NCBI GenBank assembly: GCA_029265085.1
Contig: JAJUJY010000010.1
Coordinates: 1-54,650 of the forward strand
Origin: Chloroflexota bacterium
GTDB taxonomy: Bacteria > Chloroflexota > Anaerolineae > Anaerolineales > Anaerolineaceae
Direction: 5' to 3'
Length of the DNA stretch: 54,650 bases
This document shows positions 8,952-18,725 of this stretch, one piece after another. The notes beneath the pieces were generated by a model that had not been told where the DNA came from, ran no database searches, and saw only the letters and a list, made by a program, of their open reading frames with translations. Each line of letters opens with the position of its first letter. Position 1 is the first letter of the stretch. A program made the position numbers and the translations under genes.

Positions 8952-8980
8952 AGTATAGCCCAGGAAAGAAGGGAAGTCAA
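8952..8980 (-). promoter_or_regulatory. Sigma-70-type promoter of the aldehyde dehydrogenase gene
   Basis: On the minus strand TTGACT (8980-8975), a 17-bp spacer and TATACT (8957-8952) lie 67 bp before the ATG. The expected leader is about 60 nt and contains a small GCCTG/CAGGC hairpin (8930-8945). Confidence 0.7.
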
Positions 8981-9051
8981 AGCACATCCGTTCCAGAAGG
9001 TTGGATATTCTTCTTAATTTTTTATTGAAAAATTTACTGGTCAGCCAGGGG

Positions 9052-10206
9052 TCAGGATTTTTTGGAGAGGCGGACACTGTGTTTTTGCCACCATAATGGA
9101 TCGGGAGGGGGCAAAGGGGAAGTGGTTGACTCTTCTCCAAACGGTTCCAGGTCAAATATTTGCGCATAGGCATAGCGCAGCAGTACGCGCAGCGAGGCGA
9201 TGCTGGGGGCAGCCAGCACAACCCCTAATACACCCATCAGTGATGCGCCTGCTACGATCCCCAGGATCACCACCAGGGGCGGTAAATGGACACTGCGGCC
9301 AATAATGCGGGGGATTAAGTAATTTAAATCGAATTGAGTGAAGATGATGTGTAAAATCAGGATCAAAATGGCAAAAGCCCAATTGGGCAGGGGCAGCCAG
9401 GTGGAACCGCCAAAGAAGCCCACCAATAAGGCCAAAACCAGCCAGATACCATGCCCGACACTGGGTAAAAATTCCATTAGACCAGCAATAAAACCCATCA
9501 CCAGCGCAAAAGGCATTCCAATAATCAGCCCTTCAATGGAAATAATGCCAGTTACCAGGATGGAAAGGATAAGCTGTCCCCGGAAAAATGAACTCCAAAT
9601 GGTGTTGATTTCATTGATCAATCGGTCAGCATCGGAGCGATAGACTGGAGGGATCAGCCTGGAAAACCATTTGCGTAATGACTGGCTGTCTTTAATCAAA
9701 TATACTGAAATCACCAGGATAAAGACAATCCAGACGATCAGTTCCAATACGGTGGTCACAACATCAATCGTGCCGCCCAAAACAGGTTCCACCGCACTTT
9801 CCAGCGCAGCGATAATTCGTGAAAGCAGCGCCTGTCCATTGATAACAAATCCTGCGATGGTCAGGTCTTCATCAAAAAAGCGAGCTGCCTGGCTTAATAA
9901 ACCTTCAATATTGGTGGTTAAACCGCCAAGCTGGTTAATCAGCAGGGGGATAATAACCATCAGAATGGCTGTGATGATCAAAATGACCAGTAAATAGGAA
10001 AGGAAGATTGCCAATCCACGCGGTATGCGGAAACGAGTATGGAGTGTATTGACAAAGGGTGAAAGCACATATGCCAGGATCACTGCCAGGATTAATGGCG
10101 GCAGGGCAACGCTAAATTTATATAAAACATATCCAGCGCCTATGAGTAAACACACAATCACCAATAGCTTGGTTTGGTTGGACCAACGAGGGCGAGGGAT
10201 TGTCAT
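9052..10206 (-). CDS. AI-2E family transporter (TqsA/PerM-like permease)
   Basis: Polytopic inner-membrane protein of 384 residues with the family layout: helices near the N terminus (about 12-75), a central amphipathic segment (about 90-140), then helices through residue 345 and a short hydrophilic tail. The C-terminal motif region (FTQFDLNYLIPRIIG, then LPPLVVILGIVAGASLMG) is characteristic of AI-2E/UPF0118 permeases. Members export autoinducer-2 or act as Na+/H+ antiporters; which applies here cannot be read from sequence. The gene follows the ADP-ribosylglycohydrolase by 15 bp on the same strand. The ATG has only a weak AGGA far upstream. Confidence 0.9.
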   Translation of the reverse strand: MTIPRPRWSNQTKLLVIVCLLIGAGYVLYKFSVALPPLILAVILAYVLSPFVNTLHTRFRIPRGLAIFLSYLLVILIITAILMVIIPLLINQLGGLTTNIEGLLSQAARFFDEDLTIAGFVINGQALLSRIIAALESAVEPVLGGTIDVVTTVLELIVWIVFILVISVYLIKDSQSLRKWFSRLIPPVYRSDADRLINEINTIWSSFFRGQLILSILVTGIISIEGLIIGMPFALVMGFIAGLMEFLPSVGHGIWLVLALLVGFFGGSTWLPLPNWAFAILILILHIIFTQFDLNYLIPRIIGRSVHLPPLVVILGIVAGASLMGVLGVVLAAPSIASLRVLLRYAYAQIFDLEPFGEESTTSPLPPPDPLWWQKHSVRLSKKS

Positions 10207-10221
10207 GGTTGATCTAATTTC

Positions 10222-11145
10222 CTATACCAGTTTGGCTAAACGTTCGGTCAACCGGGCAAAGTCAGGTTCATGCCAGATGACTCCGCTGCTCAAAGGCCAT
10301 TCACCGCGCAGGGCAGTTTTCCAATCAAGCGGGATCGCTGAACAGCCGTAGGCAGCCCCTGCTAATGCTCCTGTCACTGCTCCAGCGGTATCAGCGTCTG
10401 CACCCAAATTGATCACTTGAATGAGCGCTTCTTCAAAAGAGTGGGTGGTAAATAATCCCCATAATGCGCTTTCAATTGTGTGACGGACCCAGCCGGTATT
10501 CCGCAGTTCTTCTCTTTTGCGGTGCGGTGCCAGCAAAATGATGTCGTGTAGTTCATCTGGTATTTCAATCTGTTCCAACGCTGTTTTCGAGGCTTCAACA
10601 GGCGGGCTGCCTTTGATCATCTCTGCCATCATCACATTGATGAAGGCACAGGCTGCCACACATTCCGGATGTGCATGGGTCACTTCACTTTGTTGTTGAC
10701 TGACCCGGATTAATTCCGTGGATTGATCCCAATAGGCAATCACAACCGGCCAGCAGCGCATGACGGAGCCATTGCCGGCGTTAAATGGATTGGCTTTATA
10801 TGCTGATTGTGTGACCATGCGCCAGGGCATGCCTTTGGCAATCTGACTCAACACTTTGCTGGTGTGGATCCCGATGTCGCTGGGAGCATGCTGGTACCAC
10901 TCCACAAAGCGGCGAACCAAATCGTCTGGGTCAAATGGATTTGAGGCCAATAAGGTTTCAGCCAATGCCAGGGCCATTTCGGTATCATCTGTAAAACTAC
11001 CCGCTGGCAGCCGCCCGGCGCGCATATTGCGAATCAACTGGTTCGTGGGAGAGGCCAGGCCAAACTCCAGGGGCATTCCCAGAGCATCTCCAATGGCTGC
11101 TCCCAGGGCAATCCCATGTAGGCGATCAACGGTTTCCGGATTCAT
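10222..11145 (-). CDS. ADP-ribosylglycohydrolase family protein
   Basis: Predicted hydrolase of 307 residues that removes ADP-ribose from proteins, nucleic acids or small molecules (DraG/ARH family). The dinuclear metal-site motifs are all present: GAAIGDALGMP (about 16-25), SFTDDTEMA (about 50-58), and GADADTAGAVTGALAGA near 247-263. The ordinary length and intact acidic ligands predict an active enzyme. No ADP-ribosyltransferase gene is nearby, so there is no evidence here of a toxin-antitoxin or nitrogenase-control pair. A GGGAGGG site precedes the ATG at 11145. It is probably co-transcribed with the AI-2E permease downstream. Confidence 0.9.
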   Translation of the reverse strand: MNPETVDRLHGIALGAAIGDALGMPLEFGLASPTNQLIRNMRAGRLPAGSFTDDTEMALALAETLLASNPFDPDDLVRRFVEWYQHAPSDIGIHTSKVLSQIAKGMPWRMVTQSAYKANPFNAGNGSVMRCWPVVIAYWDQSTELIRVSQQQSEVTHAHPECVAACAFINVMMAEMIKGSPPVEASKTALEQIEIPDELHDIILLAPHRKREELRNTGWVRHTIESALWGLFTTHSFEEALIQVINLGADADTAGAVTGALAGAAYGCSAIPLDWKTALRGEWPLSSGVIWHEPDFARLTERLAKLV

Positions 11146-11197
11146 GGACCATCCCTCCCAACGTAAATTTTTGTAGTTCGTCTTGATACGATTTATT

Positions 11198-12415
11198 TTA
11201 TCCTAATCCCGCCACCCATTGATAGAAAATCTCTATTTGCGGGCGGACCTGGCTTACTTCGGCTTTGTCTAATATACGCTCTAGATTGATTTGCGCAGCG
11301 CGGGACCGTGCAGCAGGGTTTTCCAATACTTTTACCAGCCCTTCTGCCAATGCTTGTGGTTTGGTTGGCTCTACCAAGAGACCATTTTCTCCAGGAGTAA
11401 TCCATTCACGCAAACTGTCAATGTCTCCTGCGATGGGGTATGAGCCGTAAGCCATTGCCTCCAGGAGGGTATTGGGTGTGCCGTCATGGATGGTGAGAGA
11501 GATCGACACAGCGCAGCGAGAAAACAAATCCCACAATTGTCCCTGGGGTAGAGGGGGGAGTAAAACTACCCGCTCATCCAGTTTGAGCCGGTGTACCCAG
11601 CGCTGAGCTTCAGCCTGTCCAGCCATACCCGGGCAAATAAAAGCTGTGTTGATCCGGCGTTCTTGCGCCAGCGGGATCGCTTGAAAAAAGATATCCGTTT
11701 TGGCATAGGCTGGACGGATTCCGCGCGGATTAATTACCAGCGGCATGCCGATGGGAATTTTGGCATTAAATTCCGGAGCTAGCGGTACGCGGTCTTTATG
11801 CAAGCGGTTTAAGTCAATGCCGCCGTTACCCGGTACCAGGCGCATGGGATTTTTGGGTGAGAATCCCCAAACCTGGGCAAGACGCAGGTCGCGAGCTGCA
11901 TCAGCCATCAAACCATCAGCTCGTTTTAAGGTGCGGTGGGTCAGACTGCGCATCCAGGGTGACCCGTGCGCATGGAGGGTTAAATCATTGCCCCAAATGG
12001 AAACTGCAAAAGGGTAAGGCCGGGGTGTGTAGCTGCCCAGCATCCCCTCGTATGGAATGCGCAGGGCGTGTACCAGGTCAGGTTTGAGTTCTTCGACGAT
12101 CTGCTGGTATTTGCGAATATATCCCAGCAGGCTGAGCGGTCCAAGATAATACCGGCCGGTTAATAAAACCGAGCGAAAATTTTTCACCAATTTCCGTGCC
12201 GATGATGAATTGATTTTTTCGGACCTGGCTGGACCCGGGCCGCCGCTGGCAAAATTACTGAAGGCTACCGGGAGGATAAATAAGTTCTCGACTCCAGGCG
12301 GTTGTTGGCAGGGAAAGGTAGAGACCAGGCTAACCTGATGCCCTAAAGCGGTGACACTTTCTAACCAGCGGCGCGTGATGGGGCTTCGTCCGTCTGCTAC
12401 CAGCAAAATATGCAT
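11198..12415 (-). CDS. Glycosyltransferase, family 4/1 type (GT-B fold)
   Basis: Predicted retaining GT-B glycosyltransferase of 405 residues, likely acting at the inner face of the membrane on a cell-surface glycan. The N-terminal strand MHILLVADGRSP and the C-terminal donor-binding region (SISLTIHDGTPNTLLEAMAY, then NGLLVEP) are visible. I moved the start from an upstream ATG at 12514, which would run into the preceding glycosyltransferase gene, to the ATG at 12415, which has GGAG at proper spacing and begins the Rossmann strand. It lies 13 bp after the other glycosyltransferase gene and is the last of a long minus-strand run. Donor and acceptor sugars unknown. Confidence 0.85.
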   Translation of the reverse strand: MHILLVADGRSPITRRWLESVTALGHQVSLVSTFPCQQPPGVENLFILPVAFSNFASGGPGPARSEKINSSSARKLVKNFRSVLLTGRYYLGPLSLLGYIRKYQQIVEELKPDLVHALRIPYEGMLGSYTPRPYPFAVSIWGNDLTLHAHGSPWMRSLTHRTLKRADGLMADAARDLRLAQVWGFSPKNPMRLVPGNGGIDLNRLHKDRVPLAPEFNAKIPIGMPLVINPRGIRPAYAKTDIFFQAIPLAQERRINTAFICPGMAGQAEAQRWVHRLKLDERVVLLPPLPQGQLWDLFSRCAVSISLTIHDGTPNTLLEAMAYGSYPIAGDIDSLREWITPGENGLLVEPTKPQALAEGLVKVLENPAARSRAAQINLERILDKAEVSQVRPQIEIFYQWVAGLG

Positions 12416-12428
12416 TGTAAATGCTCCA

Positions 12429-13547
12429 TTAGCGGGATTGTTTGGCTGCGGCGGTCTGAATGGCGGCGGAAAAAGCGGCCACCATTCCTTCCAGGTTAAT
12501 TTCTTCCGCCACAATTTTATAGGAGGCAGCGCCCATCCGGCGTAATCCGGGGATGTCGCTCAAGGCTTGTTCGATGGTACGGGTCAATTCTTCCAGGCTG
12601 CCGGTGGTTAAATTCCAACCATTTTCTGGCCGCACCAGGTTGCTTTGGGTGCCGTCTCCTTCTGCGACGATGACCGGCAGGGCAAACGACATAGCCTGTT
12701 GGATGGCTAACCCGCCTGTGCCTGGTAATACAAACAGGTCGGCCTGTTCTAAAAACGGTGCAAGCTCTGCGCCATGCTTACCGCCCAAAAATTTTGCTTC
12801 AGGATAGACAGACCGGGCGATTTGTTCAAATTCGGGACGTGCGGGGCCGTCTCCAATAATCCAAAGCTCTGGTTGTTTTTCTTGAGGCAGAGCTGCACAG
12901 GCTCTTAAGAGCAGGTCCACACGTTTGCGGGATTGCAGCCGGCCAACAAAAATTACAACCGGTTTCTTTCCGCTAGGTCGTTCTGGGCGCTGCTGGGCTG
13001 GCCGGGTGGGGCGGGGAGCTACAGCATTTGGTGCGACAAAAATATGCTGTGGATTGAAGCCCGTTTGGGCATACTCTTCAGCCCCTCGTTGGCTGTAGGT
13101 GAGCAGAGTATCAAATTGAGCCAGGAAACGCTGGCGGGATTTTTCGCGAAGGGAAGCCAATACGCCGCTGACAGATGGAGCGCCTAGTCCCCATCCAATA
13201 ATGGGGCGGTTTCGCGACCTCATCCAGCGGATGGCAGCGGGGGTGCTTAAATAGCGGGGATTGGCCTCGACAATCAAGATATCTGGCTGCCAGTTTTCCA
13301 GCCAGTGAATAATGCCGCGTTGGTAACACAAATAGAACGGTCCACGCAAGAGATGGAGGTTATTTGCTGGGGCAAGAACCGCTTTTGCCAATCCTTTGGC
13401 TGTCTCGATGGATTCCTCTTGCCTTGGCTGCCCGGCAAACACACCCAGGCCGTTCTGGCAGGCTTCTGCCAGCGTGTCAAAAAAGGGGGCGCGGTAATTT
13501 GGCAGCACCCGTTGAATTAAGCCAACCCGGTAAGGAATCTCGGTCAT
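12429..13547 (-). CDS. Glycosyltransferase, group 1 family
   Basis: GT-B fold glycosyltransferase of 372 residues. The N-terminal segment RVGLIQRVLPNYRAPFFDTL is the acceptor-domain start common in exopolysaccharide enzymes. VVIFVGRLQSRKRVDLLLRA opens the donor-binding domain, and LFVLPGTGGLAIQQAMSFAL holds the donor-site loop; the usual E-x7-E motif is altered (GTGGLAIQQA), so the exact family is uncertain. Its ATG overlaps the TGA of sbcC by four bases (ATGA), so it is translationally coupled to that DNA-repair gene, and it is followed by a second glycosyltransferase. The coupling to sbcC has no obvious functional meaning. Confidence 0.85.
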   Translation of the reverse strand: MTEIPYRVGLIQRVLPNYRAPFFDTLAEACQNGLGVFAGQPRQEESIETAKGLAKAVLAPANNLHLLRGPFYLCYQRGIIHWLENWQPDILIVEANPRYLSTPAAIRWMRSRNRPIIGWGLGAPSVSGVLASLREKSRQRFLAQFDTLLTYSQRGAEEYAQTGFNPQHIFVAPNAVAPRPTRPAQQRPERPSGKKPVVIFVGRLQSRKRVDLLLRACAALPQEKQPELWIIGDGPARPEFEQIARSVYPEAKFLGGKHGAELAPFLEQADLFVLPGTGGLAIQQAMSFALPVIVAEGDGTQSNLVRPENGWNLTTGSLEELTRTIEQALSDIPGLRRMGAASYKIVAEEINLEGMVAAFSAAIQTAAAKQSR

Positions 13548-16108
13548 GAAGTTAATACCCGTACTCGCGATCCGGCTGCAGTCTTTTCTACTTCAATACG
13601 AGCGGGGAAGGCGTCTTTTAATTCTTCCAGGTGGGTGATGACCAGGATGCGTGCAAAATCAGCTTGAACCAGGTTAATTGCTTCGATTAATCGCTGCCGC
13701 CCATCGGAATCCTGGCTGCCGAAACCCTCATCAATCACCAGGGTTTGCAGGCGGGCGCCAGCGCGTTTTGCCAGTACACGGGAAAGTGCCAGGCGAATTG
13801 CAAAGTTGACCCGGAAGGCTTCACCACCGGAAAATAGTTCATATTCCCGCGGTCCAGACGCATCACTAATTAAAATGTCCAGGGTTTCTTTCTTGTCCTC
13901 ACGGCTGCGGTCACGGTAATCTCGCTGAGTGGCAAATGTAATGGACATCGCCCCATTGCTCAGCCGGTCTAAGAATTCATTGGCCTGTGCTTCAATTTCT
14001 GGGAGTGCCTGTTCAATTAACAAGGCCGGCACACCATCTTTTCCGAAGGCTTTTTCCAAAAGTTTTAACCGCGCGGTCTGCGCCTGGAACTCGGCTCGTT
14101 TAGCGGAGTAATCAGATTTTTTGGCACGCTGTGTATCCAGGACATCTACTTGCTGCCTGGCACTGCCAATTTTCAGGCGGAGCTGATTCTCTTGGGATTT
14201 GAGTGAATATACATCAGTTTCTAGTGTGGCTAGATCCGGTAAATTGGCACTGTCCGTTTGCAGCCTACCGGATGCCTGTTCCCATTCCTGGTTGAGGGTG
14301 AGAATGTCGGCCTGGCCAGTCTCAATTTGCTGGAGGATATTTTTTATTTCACGCTGTAATGGAACCAACGCTGCACGAGCGGATTCCAAAAGGCGGTATT
14401 GGTCTTCTGCACGGCGGCTGGATTGTTCCTCCTGGCGGATTTGGCTGTGCACTGTGCTGTTATATCCCAGGGCAAGCATTTGTTTCTGAATTTCCTCGGC
14501 CATACGCCGTTCATTTTGAGCGTAACGGTTATCCAATAAGATCGATTCGAGTTCATTCAGCCGGGGAGCAAAGCTGTTTTCCCAGGCTTCAACTTGCTGC
14601 TGTATGTTGGCGGATCGCGCCTGCAAATCAGATATGCTGGCCTGCGTCTGGCGCATCTCTGCATCCACTTTGCTCAGTTCGCTCACTTGCCGTTGGATTT
14701 GTCCTGCCTGTTCCTCAGCTTGCTGGATGGCTGCCTGATTGATGCGGTAGCGGTCGCCTTTTAGTTTTCCTTCTGCTTCCAGGGTGATCAGATGTTGTTC
14801 TCGTTCTGAATCACTGAGCGGTTGCCCGCATAACGGGCAAACTGCCCCGCTGGCGACTTTGAGCTGTTCAATGCGCTCTTTCAAGATCGTCATTTCCTGG
14901 CGCAGTGCCCGGTTTTCGGTTTCAGCCTCCGTTTTGCGGGTTGCCCATTCTCTTAGTTCCTCGTTAAAGGATTCGCGTTGGTTCGAAAGTTGATTGAGTT
15001 GGGCCAGTTTTCCATTCAGCTGTTCGATTTGGACGGCAACCGCGGGTAATTTTTCAGCCTGGACAATTATTTCTGCCTTGCGCTGCTGCAGGCTGTTTTT
15101 TTCGGCTTCCAACCTGGATCGTTCTGCTTCGATGGCATTTCGGTGATTTCCAAAATTGGTTTCCAGGGTACGGTATTGTTCAGCAATCGTTTCTTGCTGT
15201 TCCAGTTTTTGGCGAAGCTGCTGCCAATGCTGGTAGGCTTGTAGAATTTCTTGCTCGGCGGTTAGCTGCTGTTGATAGCGGACTTCTTCATCTTGCCGCT
15301 CTTTAAGCTGGTCCTGGTGTTGGCTAATGCGCTGTCTGGCTGCACTTAATTGGCTGGATAATCTCGCAACCTGTTGGCGTTGCGATTCAAGGGTCGCGTT
15401 TAACAGACGCGCCATTTCCAGCGTATTTTCTTTTTGAGCGCGGCTTTCCGCCAGATGGGATAATTCGTTTTCAAGATAGGCCAGCTTTTCACGGCGCTCG
15501 TTTTCCTGGTTGAGTTCCGCATCAATCTCCTGGATTTGGCCATCCAGTGTAGCTATTTCGCGTTCACACTGTTTGCGCCGCTCGGCAGCTTCTTCCCGGT
15601 AGGTTTCCCATTTTTCCAGGCCGAGAATGTTGCTGAGGATGCGTTTGCGATCCCCGGGACGCTGTTGGGCGAATTGGTCGGCTTTTCCTTGCAAGAAAAA
15701 CGAGGCGTTTGTAAATGTCTCATAATCCATGCGCAGGGTTTGAATAATGCGTTCTTCAGTCTGCCGCAGGCTGTGCTCAGTCAGAGGCCGCCAACCAAAT
15801 GCAGGATCTTGAATTGAGAATTCCAGGATGGTTGATTTGTTGCGCGGTTTGCTGCGCTGCACCCGGTAGCGGCTGTTTTCGTAATCAAAATCAAGGATTA
15901 CTTCGGCAGCTTCAGCACGGCTATTGATGACGGTGTCATCTTTGCGGCGCGCCTGTCCAAAGAGTGCCCAGGTGATTGCATCCAATAAGCTGGATTTCCC
16001 TGCACCGTTTTGCCCGGATATACACGCCAGGGCTAATTCGTTGAAATCAACTTCAACGGGCTGTTGGTAGGATAAAAAGCCGGAGATTTTTAATCGGATC
16101 GGGATCAT
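13544..16108 (-). CDS. sbcC: SbcC/Rad50-type ATPase, exonuclease subunit C
   Basis: SMC-like ATPase of the SbcCD (Mre11-Rad50-like) complex, which opens hairpins and cleans double-strand ends in the cytoplasm. The 854 residues show an N-terminal Walker A (GQNGAGKSSLLDAITW, about 34), long heptad-rich coiled coils (about 170-410 and 440-690), a zinc hook CPLCGQPL near 423, a C-terminal signature motif FSGGEAFRVNFAIRLAL and a Walker B TLVIDEGFGSQD. It is shorter than E. coli SbcC (about 1050) but typical for the Rad50-like branch. Its start overlaps the CNNM/CorC gene by four bases, and that gene separates it from sbcD. Confidence 0.93.
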   Translation of the reverse strand: MIPIRLKISGFLSYQQPVEVDFNELALACISGQNGAGKSSLLDAITWALFGQARRKDDTVINSRAEAAEVILDFDYENSRYRVQRSKPRNKSTILEFSIQDPAFGWRPLTEHSLRQTEERIIQTLRMDYETFTNASFFLQGKADQFAQQRPGDRKRILSNILGLEKWETYREEAAERRKQCEREIATLDGQIQEIDAELNQENERREKLAYLENELSHLAESRAQKENTLEMARLLNATLESQRQQVARLSSQLSAARQRISQHQDQLKERQDEEVRYQQQLTAEQEILQAYQHWQQLRQKLEQQETIAEQYRTLETNFGNHRNAIEAERSRLEAEKNSLQQRKAEIIVQAEKLPAVAVQIEQLNGKLAQLNQLSNQRESFNEELREWATRKTEAETENRALRQEMTILKERIEQLKVASGAVCPLCGQPLSDSEREQHLITLEAEGKLKGDRYRINQAAIQQAEEQAGQIQRQVSELSKVDAEMRQTQASISDLQARSANIQQQVEAWENSFAPRLNELESILLDNRYAQNERRMAEEIQKQMLALGYNSTVHSQIRQEEQSSRRAEDQYRLLESARAALVPLQREIKNILQQIETGQADILTLNQEWEQASGRLQTDSANLPDLATLETDVYSLKSQENQLRLKIGSARQQVDVLDTQRAKKSDYSAKRAEFQAQTARLKLLEKAFGKDGVPALLIEQALPEIEAQANEFLDRLSNGAMSITFATQRDYRDRSREDKKETLDILISDASGPREYELFSGGEAFRVNFAIRLALSRVLAKRAGARLQTLVIDEGFGSQDSDGRQRLIEAINLVQADFARILVITHLEELKDAFPARIEVEKTAAGSRVRVLTS

Positions 16109-17427
16109 AGATCAGGATTTGCTTCAGTGTCTGAATTGGGTATGACCAGGACTTTATCCACCCGGCGGCCGTCCATATCCATTACTTCAAAGCGGAAATT
16201 GTTCCAATGAAAATATTGGCCAGCGTTTGGAATAGAGCCCAGCTGGCTCATAATAAACCCTCCCAGAGTCTGGTAGCCAATTCGATCCTCATCCGGGAGA
16301 TCTTCCACGCCTAGCACTTCTTTTAAGTCATCAATAGAAAGGAGGCCGTCCAATAACCATGTGCCGTCTTCGCGCCGCACAGCTTGCGGTTCGCTTGAAT
16401 CACCGGGTCCAGAGATATCACCTACAATCGCTTTGAGAATATCATACAGGGTGACCATACCCAGCAAGCCGCCATATTCATCCAGTACTAAAGCAACGTG
16501 GACCCCGGCGGTTTTAATCATCTCCAACACTTTTAACGCGGACATGCTGTCTGGTACAAAAAGCGGGGGCTGGAGCAGGTCCACAATATTATAAGGCTCA
16601 CCGCTGAGCTGCTTGGAGAGGATATCTTTGGCCAGTAAAATTCCCTGGACATTATCCAGGCTGTCATGTCCGACCGGAAAACTGGTGTGATGACTTTCCT
16701 GGATCTGGGTTAAGATTTCCTGGTTGGTTTCTTCCAGGTCAATCCATTCAATTTCGGTACGTGGAGTCATAATCGCATCAATATAGCGATCATTCAGGCG
16801 AAATATTCCTTCCACCATATCCTGTTCTGCTTCCTCAAAAACGCCTACCTGGGTTCCCTGTTCCATCAATACTTTGATTTCTTCTTCTGTCACAGGTGGT
16901 TCTTGTGAGGGGACTGCACCGATGATCCGCAAGCCAAATTCCGTGGACGCGCTTAATACAGAAACTATTGGGCTGGTCATGCGTGATAAAAAGCGCATCG
17001 GCAAAGCCACTGCCACCGCAATTTTTTCCGGGTTGTTCAACCCTAAGCGCTTGGGGATTAGCTCGCCAATGACCAGGGTGAAATAGGTGGTCAGGATAAC
17101 CACAATGGCCAATGCCAGGCCGTGGCTGTACGGCTCTAAAACTTCGACTTGAGCCAGCAATTGGGCTAGATCTTCTGCAATGGTTGCACCGCCCAATGCA
17201 CCTGCCAGAATACCTACCAGGGTGATACCAATCTGGACGGTGGAAAGAAAGCGGTTGGGAGATTCTGCTAAATCCAGTGCGGCGCGGGCGGAGAGGTTGC
17301 CGTCTTCGGCACGCTGCTGCAACCGCACCTTGCGAGAGGATACCAGGGCAATTTCAGACATTGCAAAAATGCCATTGGCAACCAACAAAAGAAAGATCAA
17401 CAAAATTTCGGGTCCAGAATTATTCAT
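16105..17427 (-). CDS. CNNM/CorC (hemolysin C-like) membrane protein with CBS pair
   Basis: Predicted divalent-cation (Mg2+/Co2+) transport or efflux protein of 440 residues. In order: a DUF21/CNNM transmembrane domain (about 1-200), a linker with MTPRTEIEWID, two CBS domains (about 205-335, including HVALVLDEYGGLLGMVTLYDIL) and a CorC_HlyC acidic C-terminal domain (about 350-430). It lies between sbcD (27 bp upstream) and sbcC (4-bp overlap downstream), so SbcCD production probably includes translation of this gene. The sequence AAAATAATCCC just before its ATG offers no Shine-Dalgarno site. The name hemolysin is historical, and no haemolytic role is implied. Confidence 0.92.
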   Translation of the reverse strand: MNNSGPEILLIFLLLVANGIFAMSEIALVSSRKVRLQQRAEDGNLSARAALDLAESPNRFLSTVQIGITLVGILAGALGGATIAEDLAQLLAQVEVLEPYSHGLALAIVVILTTYFTLVIGELIPKRLGLNNPEKIAVAVALPMRFLSRMTSPIVSVLSASTEFGLRIIGAVPSQEPPVTEEEIKVLMEQGTQVGVFEEAEQDMVEGIFRLNDRYIDAIMTPRTEIEWIDLEETNQEILTQIQESHHTSFPVGHDSLDNVQGILLAKDILSKQLSGEPYNIVDLLQPPLFVPDSMSALKVLEMIKTAGVHVALVLDEYGGLLGMVTLYDILKAIVGDISGPGDSSEPQAVRREDGTWLLDGLLSIDDLKEVLGVEDLPDEDRIGYQTLGGFIMSQLGSIPNAGQYFHWNNFRFEVMDMDGRRVDKVLVIPNSDTEANPDL

Positions 17428-17453
17428 GGGATTATTTTACGAACTCTTTTTCT

Positions 17454-18716
17454 TTATTCTTGCGATATTTGCGATGTGGAAGCAATAATTTGTTTGGCAA
17501 GTTGATTGAGCGTATCGACTTCCTGTGGTTCCGATTGGATTGTCCGCCAATAAATATCCAATAATTGCAGATCGGAATAACTGCTGATGGTTTCATCGTT
17601 GGGCAGGCGCAGGCGTGCTTCGGTTTGGGGACGGCGAATTAAGTGGAATTCAAAAGCATTTTCAGCATAACGGCGCAAGGCTGCCTCATCAATTAACGTC
17701 TCCCAGGCGCGCGGATATTCTAAAATCACCCGCACAATGGCTTCATTTAGCTCGGAAACCGGGGGTATCCTCGAATAGATAATGGATAACAAATGGTCCG
17801 GGTCCGGCAGGCTGCCGTTGACCGCCTCATCCAGACGGATGAAACAGTCTACAAATTTCCGTCCGGGGAGTTTTCGCCACTCGACGGTGGTTTTTCCCCG
17901 TTCGATGTGGGCGATTACAAAAAATTTATCGTCTTTTGCTTCACCAAAATCGACCCGCTCAATGGAACCTGGATAAATCACTGGCGGATGGGCGCCTTCA
18001 TTCAGATTTTGGGCTTTGTGGATATGACCCAGGGCAACATAATCCAAGCGGGGATCTTTAACAATTGAGCCGGGTAGAACCAGATCATTGCCGAGCATGA
18101 CGCTGCGCTCTGCGCCGTAAACTGCACCTTGAACCGAGCCGTGTGCTGTGAGCATCACCGGTAAGTTGGGATCAATCTGGTCGAGCCAGGTGCGGATCAG
18201 GATAGTCAGGCGTTCTTCCAGGGCTTCATTTACGGCAGAAATATCCGCTCCACTCAGTTCCAGGGCACTCATCAAAGAGGATTTTGAGACCCAGGGTAAA
18301 GCAATCACCTGGAACGGCAGCCCGCCCAAATCCTGCGGGCTGAGAAAACAGGGTTTGCCCAGGACGCGGATATTTGGGATGTCCAGGGTGTCGTATTCCT
18401 GCATGGCATGGGCGCGGCCTGTTGCAGGGGATAGGTCATGGTTGCCGACCAGCAGCAGGGTCGGAATCCCGGCTTTGGAGAGTCGCATGATGCGCCGGCC
18501 CCATTCTCGCTGAAAGGTGGGCGCAGGGATGCGGTCTTTATAGGCGTCTCCGGCAAAAACTACCAGGTCCACTTTTTCCTCGATAGCTGTATCGACTATC
18601 TGATCGAGGGCTTTTAGGAAATCCAATACACGCAGCGGCAGGCCAGTGGCTGGATCGTGCCGGCCGTGATTGGCTATATCGATATGAGCATCAGCAAAAT
18701 GAAGAATTCGCAGCAT
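17454..18716 (-). CDS. sbcD: SbcD/Mre11-type exonuclease
   Basis: Metallophosphoesterase nuclease subunit of the SbcCD complex, 420 residues. Phosphoesterase motifs are intact: FADAHID (Asp/His ligands), VFAGDAYKDR, LLVGNHD, LTAHGSVQG and GHIHKAQ. A C-terminal region (about 290-420) carries the capping and Rad50-binding helices. The usual partner, sbcC, is on the same strand but one gene away, with a CNNM/CorC gene inserted between them. The ATG at 18716 has no strong Shine-Dalgarno site and follows the C39-like protease stop by nine bases, so coupled translation is possible. Confidence 0.92.
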   Translation of the reverse strand: MLRILHFADAHIDIANHGRHDPATGLPLRVLDFLKALDQIVDTAIEEKVDLVVFAGDAYKDRIPAPTFQREWGRRIMRLSKAGIPTLLLVGNHDLSPATGRAHAMQEYDTLDIPNIRVLGKPCFLSPQDLGGLPFQVIALPWVSKSSLMSALELSGADISAVNEALEERLTILIRTWLDQIDPNLPVMLTAHGSVQGAVYGAERSVMLGNDLVLPGSIVKDPRLDYVALGHIHKAQNLNEGAHPPVIYPGSIERVDFGEAKDDKFFVIAHIERGKTTVEWRKLPGRKFVDCFIRLDEAVNGSLPDPDHLLSIIYSRIPPVSELNEAIVRVILEYPRAWETLIDEAALRRYAENAFEFHLIRRPQTEARLRLPNDETISSYSDLQLLDIYWRTIQSEPQEVDTLNQLAKQIIASTSQISQE

Positions 18717-18725
18717 AGGGTTTGG

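Noticed and set aside
10222..11145. Toxin-antitoxin or nitrogenase-control pair with the ADP-ribosylglycohydrolase
   Set aside because: No ADP-ribosyltransferase gene in the vicinity; the neighbours are an AI-2E permease and a glycosyltransferase.
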